The notes under the pieces were generated by a model. The model saw only the letters and a list, made by a program, of their open reading frames with translations. It did no database searches and was not told the DNA's origin. The translations under genes were made by a program, and so were the position numbers. A stretch of DNA of 17,500 nt from Glandiceps talaboti (Eukaryota; Hemichordata; Enteropneusta; Spengelidae): positions 5,096,540 to 5,114,039 of the forward strand of contig NC_135569.1 of assembly GCF_964340395.1 (NCBI RefSeq), in the 5' to 3' direction. Positions 9,201 to 17,500 of this stretch are shown here, piece by piece (position 1 is the first letter of the stretch; each line of letters opens with the position of its first letter).

Positions 9201-9302
9201 TACCTTGAGAACAACAATCTGCGTGTCTTTTAGTCTCCTCTCTATTGTTGGAGAAATGGCCGCCACGGCGACAACGAACAAACTCAGAATCATTAATCTC
9301 AT
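4065..9302 (-). CDS. Gene 2: complete secreted S8A subtilisin-like protease (proteinase K/aqualysin type), 378 aa
   Basis: Eight coding exons: 9302-9204, 8698-8561, 7973-7841, 7470-7364, 7046-6899, 6075-5891, 5453-5282 and 4219-4065 (1137 bp with stop). All introns are GT-AG, phases 0,0,1,0,1,0,1. Residues 1-16 are a signal peptide ([15 protein letters not shown]). Residues about 27-95 are the I9 propeptide (TQIVVLK to EVAYVQQ). The mature enzyme starts near SWGLDRVDQ (about residue 102). Catalytic Asp135 is in VIDTGI, His168 in GHGTHCAG, oxyanion Asn255 in SGGN, and Ser320 in [12 protein letters not shown]. The substrate strand is canonical SMSLGG. C165-C197 and C261-C292 fit the two aqualysin I disulfides; C172 matches the free Cys of proteinase K. 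The end, TPNLLLYIG, is typical of the family. About 378 aa equals proteinase K precursors. It should be an extracellular endopeptidase made as a zymogen; its physiological substrate is unknown. No defect is seen, so it is probably active. Confidence 0.93.
4461..4525. repeat. (ACTC)n microsatellite in gene 2 intron 7
   Basis: About 16 ACTC/ACCC tetramers near the acceptor side of intron 7. Confidence 0.9.
4750..5245. repeat. Degenerate 27-bp minisatellite filling gene 2 intron 7
   Basis: About 18 copies of a 27-bp unit, best written CAAGGAAGTAAAGGCTGCCC plus TAAGAGC. Many copies from about 4950 onward are exactly 27 bp; those further left are more diverged and have small indels. The unit is a multiple of three, so long frames stay open on both strands (minus FTSLALRAA, plus AALRAKEVK). 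It lies in the 1062-bp intron 7 (4220-5281), between the Ser exon and the last exon. Confidence 0.88.
5572..5836. repeat. Compound trinucleotide array (CGT, ATC, TTC, CAC) in gene 2 intron 6
   Basis: Four trinucleotide arrays follow one another almost without spacers: CGT/CAT 5572-5608, ATC to about 5672, TTC about 5676-5776, and CAC about 5780-5836. They fill more than half of the 437-bp intron 6. Phe- and Pro-rich open frames here are artefacts. Confidence 0.95.
6105..6228. repeat. (GTCT)n microsatellite in gene 2 intron 5
   Basis: GTCT tetramers with a GTCC block (about 6148-6172), starting about 30 bp from the exon 6 acceptor (6076-6077). Confidence 0.95.
6252..6398. mobile_element. MITE-like hairpin element in gene 2 intron 5
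   Basis: CATGGGAGTCAGTAGACATG (6259-6278) faces its near-exact reverse complement at 6373-6392 (18 of 20 match). The TGC-TCATGGG match extends a few bases outwards. The AT-rich interior has further inverted words (ATATTCAT with ATGAATAT). No target duplication or coding capacity is seen. Confidence 0.5.
7082..7146. repeat. (AATT)n microsatellite in gene 2 intron 4
   Basis: About 16 AATT units, starting about 35 bp upstream of exon 5 on the minus strand, followed by an A-rich AAATA stretch to about 7180. Confidence 0.95.
7607..7636 (-). mobile_element. Short interspersed repeat, tRNA-SINE-like core, copy 1
   Basis: Read on the minus strand it gives AAAGGCC, five variable bases, then TTCAATCCCAGGTTCT. 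The same 30-bp layout recurs at 15392-15421 (25 of 30 match). GATTCAATCC differs from the RNA polymerase III B-box consensus GGTTCRANNCC by one base. No clear A box was found. It lies in gene 2 intron 3... intron 2 junction region, inside intron 3 (7471-7840). Confidence 0.35.
8056..8315. repeat. (TGTAG)n pentanucleotide array in gene 2 intron 2
   Basis: Perfect blocks at about 8058-8094, 8116-8136 and 8224-8252 are linked by decayed units (TTGTAG, TGTTGTG). The array starts about 80 bp from exon 3. Confidence 0.9.
8760..9190. repeat. Compound pentanucleotide array (CAACA, CAGTA, GAGTA) in gene 2 intron 1
   Basis: About 430 bp of changing pentamers: CAACA (8764-8817, 8900-8942), CAGCA/CAGTA blocks, and GAGTA (about 8983-9010, 9163-9190). 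It fills most of the 505-bp intron 1, ending about 8 bp from the exon 1 donor (9198-9203) and starting about 60 bp from the exon 2 acceptor. Cysteine- and tyrosine-rich minus-strand frames over it are artefacts. Confidence 0.95.
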
Positions 9303-9326
9303 GATTTTTTGCTCCTTCCCAACAAT

Positions 9327-10020
9327 CTGAAATTAATGCATCACTCATAATTCCTTCTGTTGTGAATGTTTCATTTACTATATATCCCATTGAAATCATA
9401 ATTTCAAACGATGACAAAAGTATAGTCAATCAAACATCTACATATTGCAACCCAGGCAGCAATTGTCTAGAATTGCCTCTGATCAGAATGTGTTTGATCA
9501 GTGGTAAACAAATAAACCTGGCTTTGAAAGTGTAGAAAAGTCTTTTCCTTATCACACTATCAAACTGACATACATTGCTACAAAAACAACATCGGATGCC
9601 TCTGATGTATTGTCATGCCATGTTACTATCAGTTTGTTTATGTCTGTGAAAGTTAATCAAATATATGATGTATATGCACAATTTTTTTAAAAGGTGCAAA
9701 ATGTTTGTTATTGTACGTACATTGTTATGTTCTTGCAATTTATTGAGTTACAAACAAGAACTTGGTATATGATATTCCATTGTTTTATTTCAAGTAGAAA
9801 GACATAGTAAAGTCGGGGTTTTTTCAGTTAAAAATCCAAAATAAATACCCAATTCTCATCCTTATGACCACATTAAATGGGCAGTAAAACTCACTTAAAA
9901 TGATATGTGAAATAGCAATCATATTATGTGAACGTACAACCCACTCACCTTAGGTATTGGAATCGTTGTGACTTGAGACACCAGTAATTTAGAAATGGAT
10001 ATCTTTTTCAAGTGACAGGT
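9327..10020 (-). promoter_or_regulatory. Candidate gene 2 leader intron and 5' noncoding exon
   Basis: A strong acceptor (GCATTAATTTCAG, minus strand, AG at 9327-9328) lies 24 bases before the ATG. A matching donor, CTAAG|GTGAGTGG, has its GT at 9948-9947, giving a 622-bp intron (9327-9948) and a leader exon ending at 9949. The leader exon probably begins near 10000; no clear TATA box was found. Confidence 0.5.
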
Positions 10021-10440
10021 GTTGACGGACCATGTGAATACCGATGAGAAAACACCATACGTCAAAATTACAAAATGTCGTAAACATCAAATTGACGTTA
10101 TCAAATAGGTGGGTAGTATCTCGCGCCATAGTTGGTAGACACCGTTTGTATTCACAATGATAACACTTATCGCGAGAACAGCAGCCATACTATAAAGTCT
10201 CATGACAAAATGTTTGTCATGGATGCACAGAGCTGTGTTCATAGGGTGGATTGAGAGGTGCCATCGGAATTCCTAACCCTTTCTAGACGGGATATAACTC
10301 ATAATATAATACCTGCCAGATAACATTTGACGTTTTTGTTACTCTTTCTACAAAAAATGTGCTGGCATTATACCAGTGTCACCAACACTCAATTCACAAT
10401 ACAATAAATAATACCAAAACTCAACACCTCATTGAAATAT

Positions 10441-10446
10441 TTTATT
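10441..10446 (-). terminator. AATAAA polyadenylation signal of gene 3
   Basis: Minus-strand AATAAA lies about 120 bp past the gene 3 TAA (10568-10570). Confidence 0.65.
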
Positions 10447-10567
10447 TACTTTTTCATTAACTGGACATATTTTTATGTAAAGTCTCAAAATTATGTAAAT
10501 TCGAGAAGTAAATTCCAAAAATTAGTTTTGTAAAGATGTCAATCAAGATCATGCATATTCATGAAGC

Positions 10568-13500
10568 TTATCCGATATACAACATTCTGTTTGGAGTACC
10601 CCGTGGGTCACTAACCACGCCGGTGGTGGCGTCAACCAAGATGGCGTTTTTAACAGCATAGGCAGATTGGCTGGGATTTAGCTGTAGATGTATGGCAGCC
10701 GCCCCTGTTGGGTAAAAAAATGTATCATGAGCAAAGTTATCGAGATATATCCCAGATTACCTATACTGTTGTCTTCAAATAGTTTTTATGTACTAGAAGG
10801 TGTTAGAGGGTCACAGGTAATTTGAAAATAGGAAAGCATACTTCTCATTGTTCAGTGAACAGTAACAGTAATAAGGAAACATGTGAGAGTAAAGAATTTG
10901 TATTGGACATAATATAATTATATATATTCTTAAACAAATGTACAATCAAAACAGAACAGACAGAATAAGGCAACACAACAAAAAAGGACATTCAACGAAA
11001 CGAAACGAAACGAAACGAAATGAAATTAAACGAAACAAACCAAACCGAAACGAAATGAAACAAGCAAAGCCGAGCAAAACAAAAGAAAACAAAGCAAAGC
11101 AAAGCAGAACAAAACAAAACAAAACAAAACAAAACAAAACAAAACTGAAGCTCTTACCAGCAACATGTGGGGTTGACATGGACGTTCCTGACATGTAAGC
11201 AATTGATGTGTCACTATTCTTATATGTGCTCAGTATGTCAACTCCAGGAGCAAAGATATGAACACAGCTCCCCCAAGATGATGATCCCCACCTACTGTCA
11301 TCCTTGTTTGTGGCTCCAACTGTTAATGCCTGTAATTAAAAGTGACATTTACATAATTTGTTTGTACCCTGTAAATAGTATTTTGTCAATCATGTGATGA
11401 AAGTATCAATAAATCCTCTTTTATCGCATTATGCCATGCACAAGTCAAGTTATTGTCTTTATAAAGAAAATATGGATATACCGTGGTTGCCCTATATCAT
11501 GACAACCAGTGTCTACGTCACTGGTTCTGGGGTGCTCAAAATATGACTCTAAACATTACAAATCGCCATTATTTTGTCAATAATTCATAAGTTATGCTTG
11601 GGAAGATAAAATTATATTATTCCTCAATATTTCTTTTTCATTTACCCGGACATTACTCGTGACTAATGGTTTTGTCTCTACTCATTTCACGCCTCGGATT
11701 GACAAGGCCACTTAGGTCACTTGTATTTTCCTTGGCTTGTCTCGGTTACCCAAACTCACAGTTGATGATTACTGCTTCCTCTCGGCTAGGTCAGGCTCTT
11801 GAACCTGGGTAATCGAGACAGTGTCGTGCATCAACTGAAATCAAAATCTTTAGTAAAAAAACCCCACTAACGTCAGCAGCGCTGGCTGGCGAGTAGCCAC
11901 ATGCATCAGCGTTGTCATTCCCAGCACAAATTATAGTAGGAAAACCCCTGTTGACCAAATCGTTGACTGCAGCATTCAATGCGACAGAAAAACTTCCATA
12001 AATGGAAACAGAAGCGACGCCAGGCTGTGCTCCGAGGAATCCGACGCGGTTCAGTCCTACAGAACAAAGTAGCAAAATGGAACCTTTTTATAACTAAAAA
12101 AATCTTCTCATGTTTTTCCATTGTCGCAATGTTGACGTAAAATGGCCTGAAGTTTTGCGATGATGCAAGAAAACATTTTCATGGGAAATATTGTGCAATT
12201 GAGGATGGTTCATGCATAATACCACGTTTCCCCTGACAACCGACCAATGTGACCATTGTTTATCCGTCAGTTATGCTGTCTAGTCTGAGTTGTTTGCTCC
12301 GTTCAAGCACGTTCTACGAAAATATGAAATGTCAAGATACTGGGCATTAGAAATTATTATTTTATCTTACCGTCAATCACCCAGGACCACTGGGCAAGAT
12401 TATTACAATTGAGAACTCGTACGTCCCATAGATCAACATTAGTAGCAACACCGTATGTTGCCGAACCCAAGGTACCGGCACAGTGTGTACCATGACCCTG
12501 ACAGTCTCCAGTCGGATCCTGTGAATGGACGAATGAATGTCATTACTCATGATTTATAGCGATGATGGTGGTGATGATGATGATGGTGGTGGTGGTGGTG
12601 GTGGCGGTGGCGGCGGCGGCGGCGGCAGCGGCGGAGACAACATTGGTGGTCATGGTGATGGTTGCAGTATGGCGATGGTGGTGTATCGATACAGATTACA
12701 TTAAGGATTTCTCATTTATGCTCTTAGAAGAATACCTTCAAATTCTATATACATGTAGTGCTCTGAGATATTAAACCTTCAGGTAAGCGCGGCATAAATA
12801 ATTTCAAAACTTCAAACGTACTCTTTGACCATCTTGTACGGCATCATACCAAAAGGCAGCTCTACCTTGGAAGTCAACGTGACTGTAACGGATACCAGTG
12901 TCTAAAACATAGGCATTCACACCATTTCCATTACCTGTAGTAATGCAGAAACCATGATATACTTACAAGAAGGTCAAGTGAAGCAGTCGTCTAATTCCGC
13001 CCGATTGTCTGGGTCCCACACTACAAAGTCCTACCCAGTAACTAGGGACGCTGAAACTGAACTTTGTTTTTGAGCAGAATCATTTTCCCAAGTGAACATA
13101 GACTTTATGCAATTGAATAAAATTCGGCATAGTAGACGGAACTTGTTAGGTTGGGTAAGAATTTAAAAAGTTATGTAACCATCATGTGGCGCATCCTGTT
13201 GCCAATACACAAAAAACACTTCGTTTAATTACAAAATGGTTCCTACGACCGGCAACTTCGAATAATTATTCAACCCCCCCCCCCCCCTCACACACACACC
13301 CGAAGGTCTTTCTTATCCATTAGGCAATAACAGGATACAACAAATATTGCCCATGAACACAGAAGAAAACTCTACAGGAACAAGAGTCAGAATGGATACA
13401 ATTGCTGGATGTGTTTGCACGGTACAAACTTTCATATGGCAAAGTTTGGAGTAATTTGAATAACTCTAATTGCCAGGGAATTTTTTTGCCAGGGGCGCAA

Positions 13501-15322
13501 TATAATCACCACACCTTAACAGTTTACTTATACTTTTTTCAATATACAGTTTTGCCGGTTGAAACAATAGGTATCAGGTCTGGACGCGCCTAGTGGGCCA
13601 TGTCATGGATGTATTAGTGAGATGCATCCATGTCCATGCACTGACCTACCTCTGGGTGAAAACACATTGTCCATTGGTAAGTAACGTTGATCTACCCGAT
13701 CTAATCCCCAGCTACCGACACTTTGACTACCTCTACCTAGTGAATCTTCCTCGATGTAGCTTACCTCAGAAAAGGTTCTTACCTAAAAGAGATATTATTT
13801 GTAACACAATATTGATAAAGACAGCCCATGTTACTAAACAAAACAGTCCAGCCACGCTTATATATATTTGCCTTCGGTACACATGTACTAATTATAGCTA
13901 TCCATTTACACACGATTGTAGGAGATAAAATGGCACTTCAACTTACTCAACATTGAAATCCTCAAAAGAAGCTTAACTTACAGTACTTGACATTCCCACG
14001 TTGGGGATTTCCTGCAAGGTTTTAAAGGAAAACTTCAAGTGATGACATCATATTTAGAGAATGACTAGTAAACACTTGTCAAGTGCAGCAGGAATTCTTT
14101 GTAAGATTTCAAAACCGACTAAGTTACGAAGGTCCTATTTTATCACCTCAAATCACATTTAAGTCGATAGTAATATCAGTACAAAATGTAGTATAGGCAA
14201 AAATAAGCCTGGATGGACCTTTCCTTTAACAGTGTACACATAGTTTGTATTTACACTATGTGTTGTCAGCAATCTGGGTCGGTCCTGCCCAGCTGTTTTG
14301 ATTAAAGCTGACACAACTTAGATAACATAGGTAAGGAAATATGCTATGTGTATACGTGTAAAGTACTGATTGCGTATACTATTTAGACGACGTGTTTTAA
14401 CACATGGACAACGCAAATGTACACTTTTGAAAAAATGACAAATACTGCTCATCAAATTACCGTTTCCAGTGCCTTGCTGTCCATTTCAACGCTCAAGCCC
14501 AAAATGACAGTATTCCATTTTCTCAATACTTTGGCTTCAACTGGAAGTGCTGTCTTCAAATTTTCGATGCGATTGGCAACTTCATCTACCTTATCATTCT
14601 GAAAAATAGATTATGTTACACATGAAGTACATCAAAAATGTTGTGTTGTGTTGTGTTGTGTTGTGTTGTGTTGTGTTGTGTTGCGTTGTGTTGCGTTGTG
14701 TTGTCTTGTGTTGTGTTAGGTTATATTATGATATGGTATGGTATGGTATGTTATGTTGGTTTATTTTATTTTATTTTATTTTAACTGAAGTAATTCTTAT
14801 TTGTCACGTTAGTTCATTGTTAATTAAGTTACCCCATCTTCCACACTGACTGTATATATCCACTATTTACACATACATCAAGACCCACGTACACATAAGT
14901 GTTGTTTCACAATTATGTTATGTACAATGTAATGTTATGTACAATCCGTTGACAAATCATCAAATGACACCAACTCAGGCGCCACAACCTACAATTCTAC
15001 GATACTAGATTAAATATTTGCAGCACTGTTTACACACGGATATCAATACAAGCTCTACACAACAATACACGATTGGTTAACTGATAATTTAGCTAGTTAT
15101 AAAGATTGAACAGTTGCCAGTAAGGGTCTGGTATAATTTTCAAACCTCGAAACAAAACGTTAAAGCTACGTGAACATTTCATAGACCATTGCCTATTACC
15201 TTCAAAATAACAATATATTTGTTGGGTACTCGTGTGTCTTCGTCCGTGCGGTGTAAAGGTGCCAACCTGGCGGCGGTAGCACCAATAACCGCGAATAACG
15301 TTAACAGGGTGAATCGGACCAT
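10568..15322 (-). CDS. Gene 3: complete secreted S8A subtilisin-like protease (proteinase K/aqualysin type), 382 aa
   Basis: Eight coding exons: 15322-15200, 14598-14461, 13782-13650, 12934-12822, 12518-12371, 12056-11872, 11329-11158 and 10704-10568 (1149 bp with stop). Intron phases match gene 2 exactly. Residues 1-18 are a signal peptide (MVRFTLLTLFAVIGATAA). The I9 propeptide spans about 35-100 (NKYIVILK to EVSYIEED). The mature enzyme starts near SWGLDRVDQ (about 111). Catalytic Asp143 is in VLDTGI, His178 in GHGTHCAG, oxyanion Asn265 in CAGNDNADAC, and Ser330 in SGTSMSTPHVAG. C175-C207 and C271-C302 fit the aqualysin I disulfides. The end is TPNRMLYIG. The substrate-binding strand, normally SLGG, reads SIYG (Tyr238 replaces a conserved Gly), which should alter the S1/S3 wall. 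All triad residues are intact, so an active enzyme of changed specificity is the favoured reading. Confidence 0.93.
10985..11146. repeat. (CGAAA)n / (CAAAA)n pentanucleotide array in gene 3 intron 7
   Basis: CGAAA units (about 10995-11020), decayed AAGCA/CAAAC units, then a pure CAAAA block (about 11108-11145). The pure block stops about 6 bp before the exon 7 donor hexamer (11152-11157). Confidence 0.93.
11738..11820. mobile_element. Hairpin-forming element in gene 3 intron 6
   Basis: TGTCTCGGTTACCCA (11738-11752) faces its reverse complement with one mismatch at 11806-11820, separated by 53 bp. A second pair (GACAAGGCCA near 11701 and TGGCTTGTC near 11733) is nested to its left. No coding sequence; possibly a MITE or a fragment of one. 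Confidence 0.4.
12559..12640. repeat. GGT/GGC/GAT trinucleotide array in gene 3 intron 4
   Basis: GATGGTGGTGAT passes into GGT then GGC units, about 40 bp from the exon 5 acceptor (12519-12520). Confidence 0.9.
13274..13300. repeat. Poly-C tract followed by (CA)n in gene 3 intron 3
   Basis: About 13 consecutive C residues, then CACACACACAC. The rest of this 715-bp intron (12935-13649) shows nothing recognisable. Confidence 0.85.
14639..14782. repeat. (TTGTG)n, (TATGG)n and (TTTTA)n arrays in gene 3 intron 1
   Basis: About 14 TTGTG units with TTGCG variants (14639-14722), then TATGG (about 14733-14752) and TTTTA (about 14760-14782). The block begins about 40 bp from the exon 2 acceptor (14599-14600). 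Confidence 0.93.
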
Positions 15323-15328
15323 TTCGTT

Positions 15329-15722
15329 CTGTAAAAGCGACATAAATACACAACAAAATGATAGATATAAAGTAATAAGATAATTTATGCGAGAACCTGG
15401 GATTGAAACTCTGGCCTTTAATAATAATTGAAGTAAATGAAATTCTGGTCTAACGCGTGTAACTTGGAATGTTATTATGTTCAAATTAGTAGAACTCGCA
15501 CAGGTTTGACCGTTTGTAGAACAAACTTAGATTCTGTGAACATTAATCTATATGTACGACACAGCTTTTTAAGTCTTAGATTAAGATTCTTAGTTTGTGT
15601 TGCTGTTTTTAAGTAAATAATGTAACATTTTTCGCTTACCTTTTCTCTATTTAGTAAATGCTCACAGTGTCTGTAAGTGTCTGCAACCTAACATTAAAAG
15701 TTGATATATCTTGATATATTAT
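15329..15722 (-). promoter_or_regulatory. Candidate gene 3 leader intron, 5' noncoding exon and TATA-like promoter
   Basis: An acceptor (CGCTTTTACAG, AG at 15329-15330) lies six bases before the ATG. The donor AGAAAAG|GTAAGCG (GT at 15639-15638) gives a 311-bp intron. The leader exon would run from 15640 to about 15690. Minus-strand GATATATC copies at 15703-15710 and 15713-15720 sit about 25-30 bp upstream of that, where a TATA box is expected. Confidence 0.5.
15392..15421 (-). mobile_element. Short interspersed repeat, tRNA-SINE-like core, copy 2
   Basis: Same orientation and layout as the copy at 7607-7636: minus-strand TTAAAGGCC, five variable bases, TTTCAATCCCAGGTTCT. GTTTCAATCC is one base from the pol III B-box. 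Lies in the gene 3 leader intron. Confidence 0.35.
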
Positions 15723-15949
15723 CATACATTGTACTTCTTATCGTTAACGCGTTTGTCTGTTTTTTTTTGTTTGTTATCAGTAACCATACATAAAATGCCA
15801 TAGTTTCCCACCGTCTTGTCAGGCAACAAGATTTATGGATAGACGTGATACATCATTAGCAGTCCTTGTATTGGAATTCCTTTCTCATTGACTGACTGGC
15901 TGAGTGACTGACTAAACGACACACCTACAAACTCAACAACGCCCCCTCA

Positions 15950-15952
<3 letters not shown>

Positions 15953-16009
<57 letters not shown>
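15953..16009. repeat. (TC)n dinucleotide microsatellite
   Basis: About 28 TC units, followed by decayed pyrimidine-rich ACCC/CATC/CACT sequence to about 16150. Confidence 0.95.
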
Positions 16010-16014
<5 letters not shown>

Positions 16015-16676
16015 GCTCACTCACGATCACCCAACCCCACCGCCCATCCTACCAGCCACTTACCCATCCATCCAACCATCCCATACCACCCACCACTGAC
16101 CCACCCACCCACTCACTCACTCCTCTTCTCTCCTCCCCCACCCCTATCACTATCTCCGATTCTGAAAGTCGACCGTTTACATTACTTTCGACATTTTTCT
16201 TTTGTATTTTCGTAAAATGTTGTTGGTTGCACTGACTTCCGGATATTTCGCACTTAAAAGAGGGCGCTCCAGATGCGGCAAATTGAGGGTATTTAAGTCG
16301 TCAAGTCACCCAAGTTTTATGCAAAGGACGCCCTCTCTTGTTTAACAAATCGCCATATGTTTCAGAAACAAGAATAGGATTGTAATATGTCGATATTGAC
16401 ATTCATGGGGGCGTGATCAATAGTTCAATTTTGGATTTAAAAAAAACTAAATTAGGCTCAGACCTCCCCATCCCCCTTCTAACTAAATTGGCCAAAACTG
16501 AAAATGTTTCAGACAGCACAATCAATTTCAAATCAGTAGGTGGTATTAGGTAGTGCTATGAATACAAAGCCAGTATGTAGTGAGTAAAGTGTGTAACTGC
16601 ACAATAAACAGAAAGAGAAGAACGAAAAGAAATGACATTAGTAGTAGTGATAAATAGACTAAATGAATATGAAAAT

Positions 16677-16699
16677 ATAATAATAATAATAATAATAAT
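16677..16699. repeat. (TAA)n microsatellite
   Basis: About seven TAA units. Confidence 0.9.
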
Positions 16700-16977
16700 G
16701 AATGCATGGTATAGACAGGTAGATTAACACTTGAACTAAAATTGATGCCAGGTTAAAGAAATATATACACGTGTTTCCTACGAGCTATTGAGGTGAACCT
16801 TTAAAGTTGTTTTGAAACTGTCTCTATGAGTTATACCTTTGATGAGTGATGGGTAGTTGCTTCGTGTCAAGTCAGGTAGAATATACCATGAGTAGTTTAA
16901 ACGGGTGGGATACGTTTCTAGAGTGTGTTTCTGGACTGTGTATCGCATATTTCATATCTTGACTAACAATAACAGAG

Positions 16978-17039
16978 ACACAACACAACATAACACAGCA
17001 CAACACAACAAAACACAACACAACACAACATAACACAGC
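16978..17039. repeat. (CAACA)n pentanucleotide array
   Basis: About 12 CAACA/TAACA/CAGCA units, the same motif family as in gene 2 intron 1 and, on the other strand, TTGTG in gene 3 intron 1. Confidence 0.92.
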
Positions 17040-17157
17040 AGGATCCGTTGCCCACCGTGATAAGCATTGCTATTCTTTTACAGTGCAGTAAAACCAGGCT
17101 TCTAATGAAAATATTTCAAATGGACTTGATGATTTTACATTTTTCTCTTGCACTTGA

Positions 17158-17159
<2 letters not shown>

Positions 17160-17218
<59 letters not shown>

Positions 17219-17226
17219 TGTGTGTG
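17160..17226. repeat. (GT)n dinucleotide microsatellite
   Basis: About 33 GT units with one GTCT interruption near the right end. Confidence 0.96.
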
Positions 17227-17500
17227 TAAAGAATGTCGTGTTACATGACTGACACACCACACCAACATCATTTTAGCTGAAAGTTAGCTTATACCGGGGA
17301 ATTGAGCCTTCCCGCTTCCGACTTCTGCACATGATGACCGAACGCAGGGTAATATTCAAATAAACATACACCAGTACGCCAATAGTGTACGACAGAAATA
17401 GAATTTGCCATGTGTTTTCATCGAAATCATCAACAATGTATTTGGTTTATTTTTGTGTGACCCTATCTATACTAGCTGTGGGCGTGGCGTATCTTATGCT

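Larger units (their letters stand above)
9303..10567. other. Spacer between gene 2 start and gene 3 stop
   Basis: It holds the gene 2 leader intron and candidate leader exon (9327-10020), about 400 bp in which no other element is recognised, and the gene 3 3' UTR with its polyadenylation signal. No protein-coding sequence is supported. Confidence 0.65.
15323..17500. other. Upstream flank of gene 3
   Basis: Past the gene 3 leader and promoter, no gene or recognisable coding exon was found. Contents are the simple repeats listed below plus about 450 bp (16150-16600) and about 230 bp (17230-17460) of ordinary AT-rich sequence in which nothing but a short inverted AGAGGGCG pair was noticed. Confidence 0.6.

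Noticed and set aside
8736-9302. Cysteine- and tyrosine-rich minus-strand frames that look like small secreted peptides
   Set aside because: Generated by CAACA/CAGTA pentamers read antisense. Only the part from 9302 to 9204 is real (gene 2 exon 1).
6181-12994. 13-bp word AGCAGTCGTCTAA shared near 6231 and 12982
   Set aside because: A match of this length between two places in 17.5 kb is expected by chance; the flanks do not align.
15329-15640. Spliced-leader trans-splicing as the main explanation for acceptors beside the ATGs
   Set aside because: Each acceptor has a good upstream donor on the same strand and, in genes 1 and 3, a TATA-like element at a suitable distance, so an ordinary leader intron is simpler. 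Kept only as an alternative.
1-17500. tRNA, rRNA or other structured RNA genes
   Set aside because: No cloverleaf with both A and B boxes, and no rRNA-like conserved stretch, could be made out on either strand.

Overview
This is invertebrate-type nuclear DNA carrying three tandem, same-strand (minus) genes for secreted subtilisin-family serine proteases of the proteinase K / aqualysin type (MEROPS S8A with an I9 propeptide). The evidence for a eukaryote is direct: all coding sequence is broken by GT-AG introns, AATAAA signals follow both visible stop codons, and the spacers hold a CR1/L2-like LINE remnant and very dense microsatellites. Species cannot be fixed from this. A marine invertebrate, perhaps a lancelet, hemichordate or other deuterostome, is only an impression from the repeat types.

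Layout, left to right; each gene reads right to left. Gene 1 (positions 1-1133) shows only its first three coding exons: signal peptide, I9 propeptide and start of the mature enzyme. It runs off the left edge. Gene 2 (4065-9302) is complete, with 8 coding exons and 378 aa. Gene 3 (10568-15322) is complete, with 8 coding exons and 382 aa. In both complete genes Asp, His and Ser of the catalytic triad sit in separate exons (4, 5 and 7), and intron phases are identical (0,0,1,0,1,0,1). Four cysteines at aqualysin I spacing (32 and 31 residues) predict two disulfides in each. Each gene also has a candidate 5' noncoding exon joined to an acceptor 4-24 nt before the ATG.

Spacers: 1134-4064 holds the gene 1 promoter region, a LINE 3' end, a second repeat-like segment, a hexanucleotide array and a 378-bp GTAT array. 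9303-10567 holds the gene 2 leader and promoter and the gene 3 3' end. 15323-17500 holds the gene 3 leader and promoter, then simple repeats.

Most introns carry at least one long simple-sequence array, and some arrays end within about ten bases of a splice donor. A 27-bp minisatellite fills much of gene 2 intron 7, and two hairpin-forming (MITE-like) elements lie in introns.

The three enzymes should be secreted as zymogens, lose the I9 propeptide by self-cleavage, and act as extracellular endopeptidases, for example in digestion or defence. That role is inferred from the family. The array looks like local gene duplication followed by divergence; gene 3 carries a substituted substrate-binding loop (Ser-Ile-Tyr-Gly for Ser-Leu-Gly-Gly). 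No new multi-gene system was found; the notable content is this protease array and the repeats inside it.
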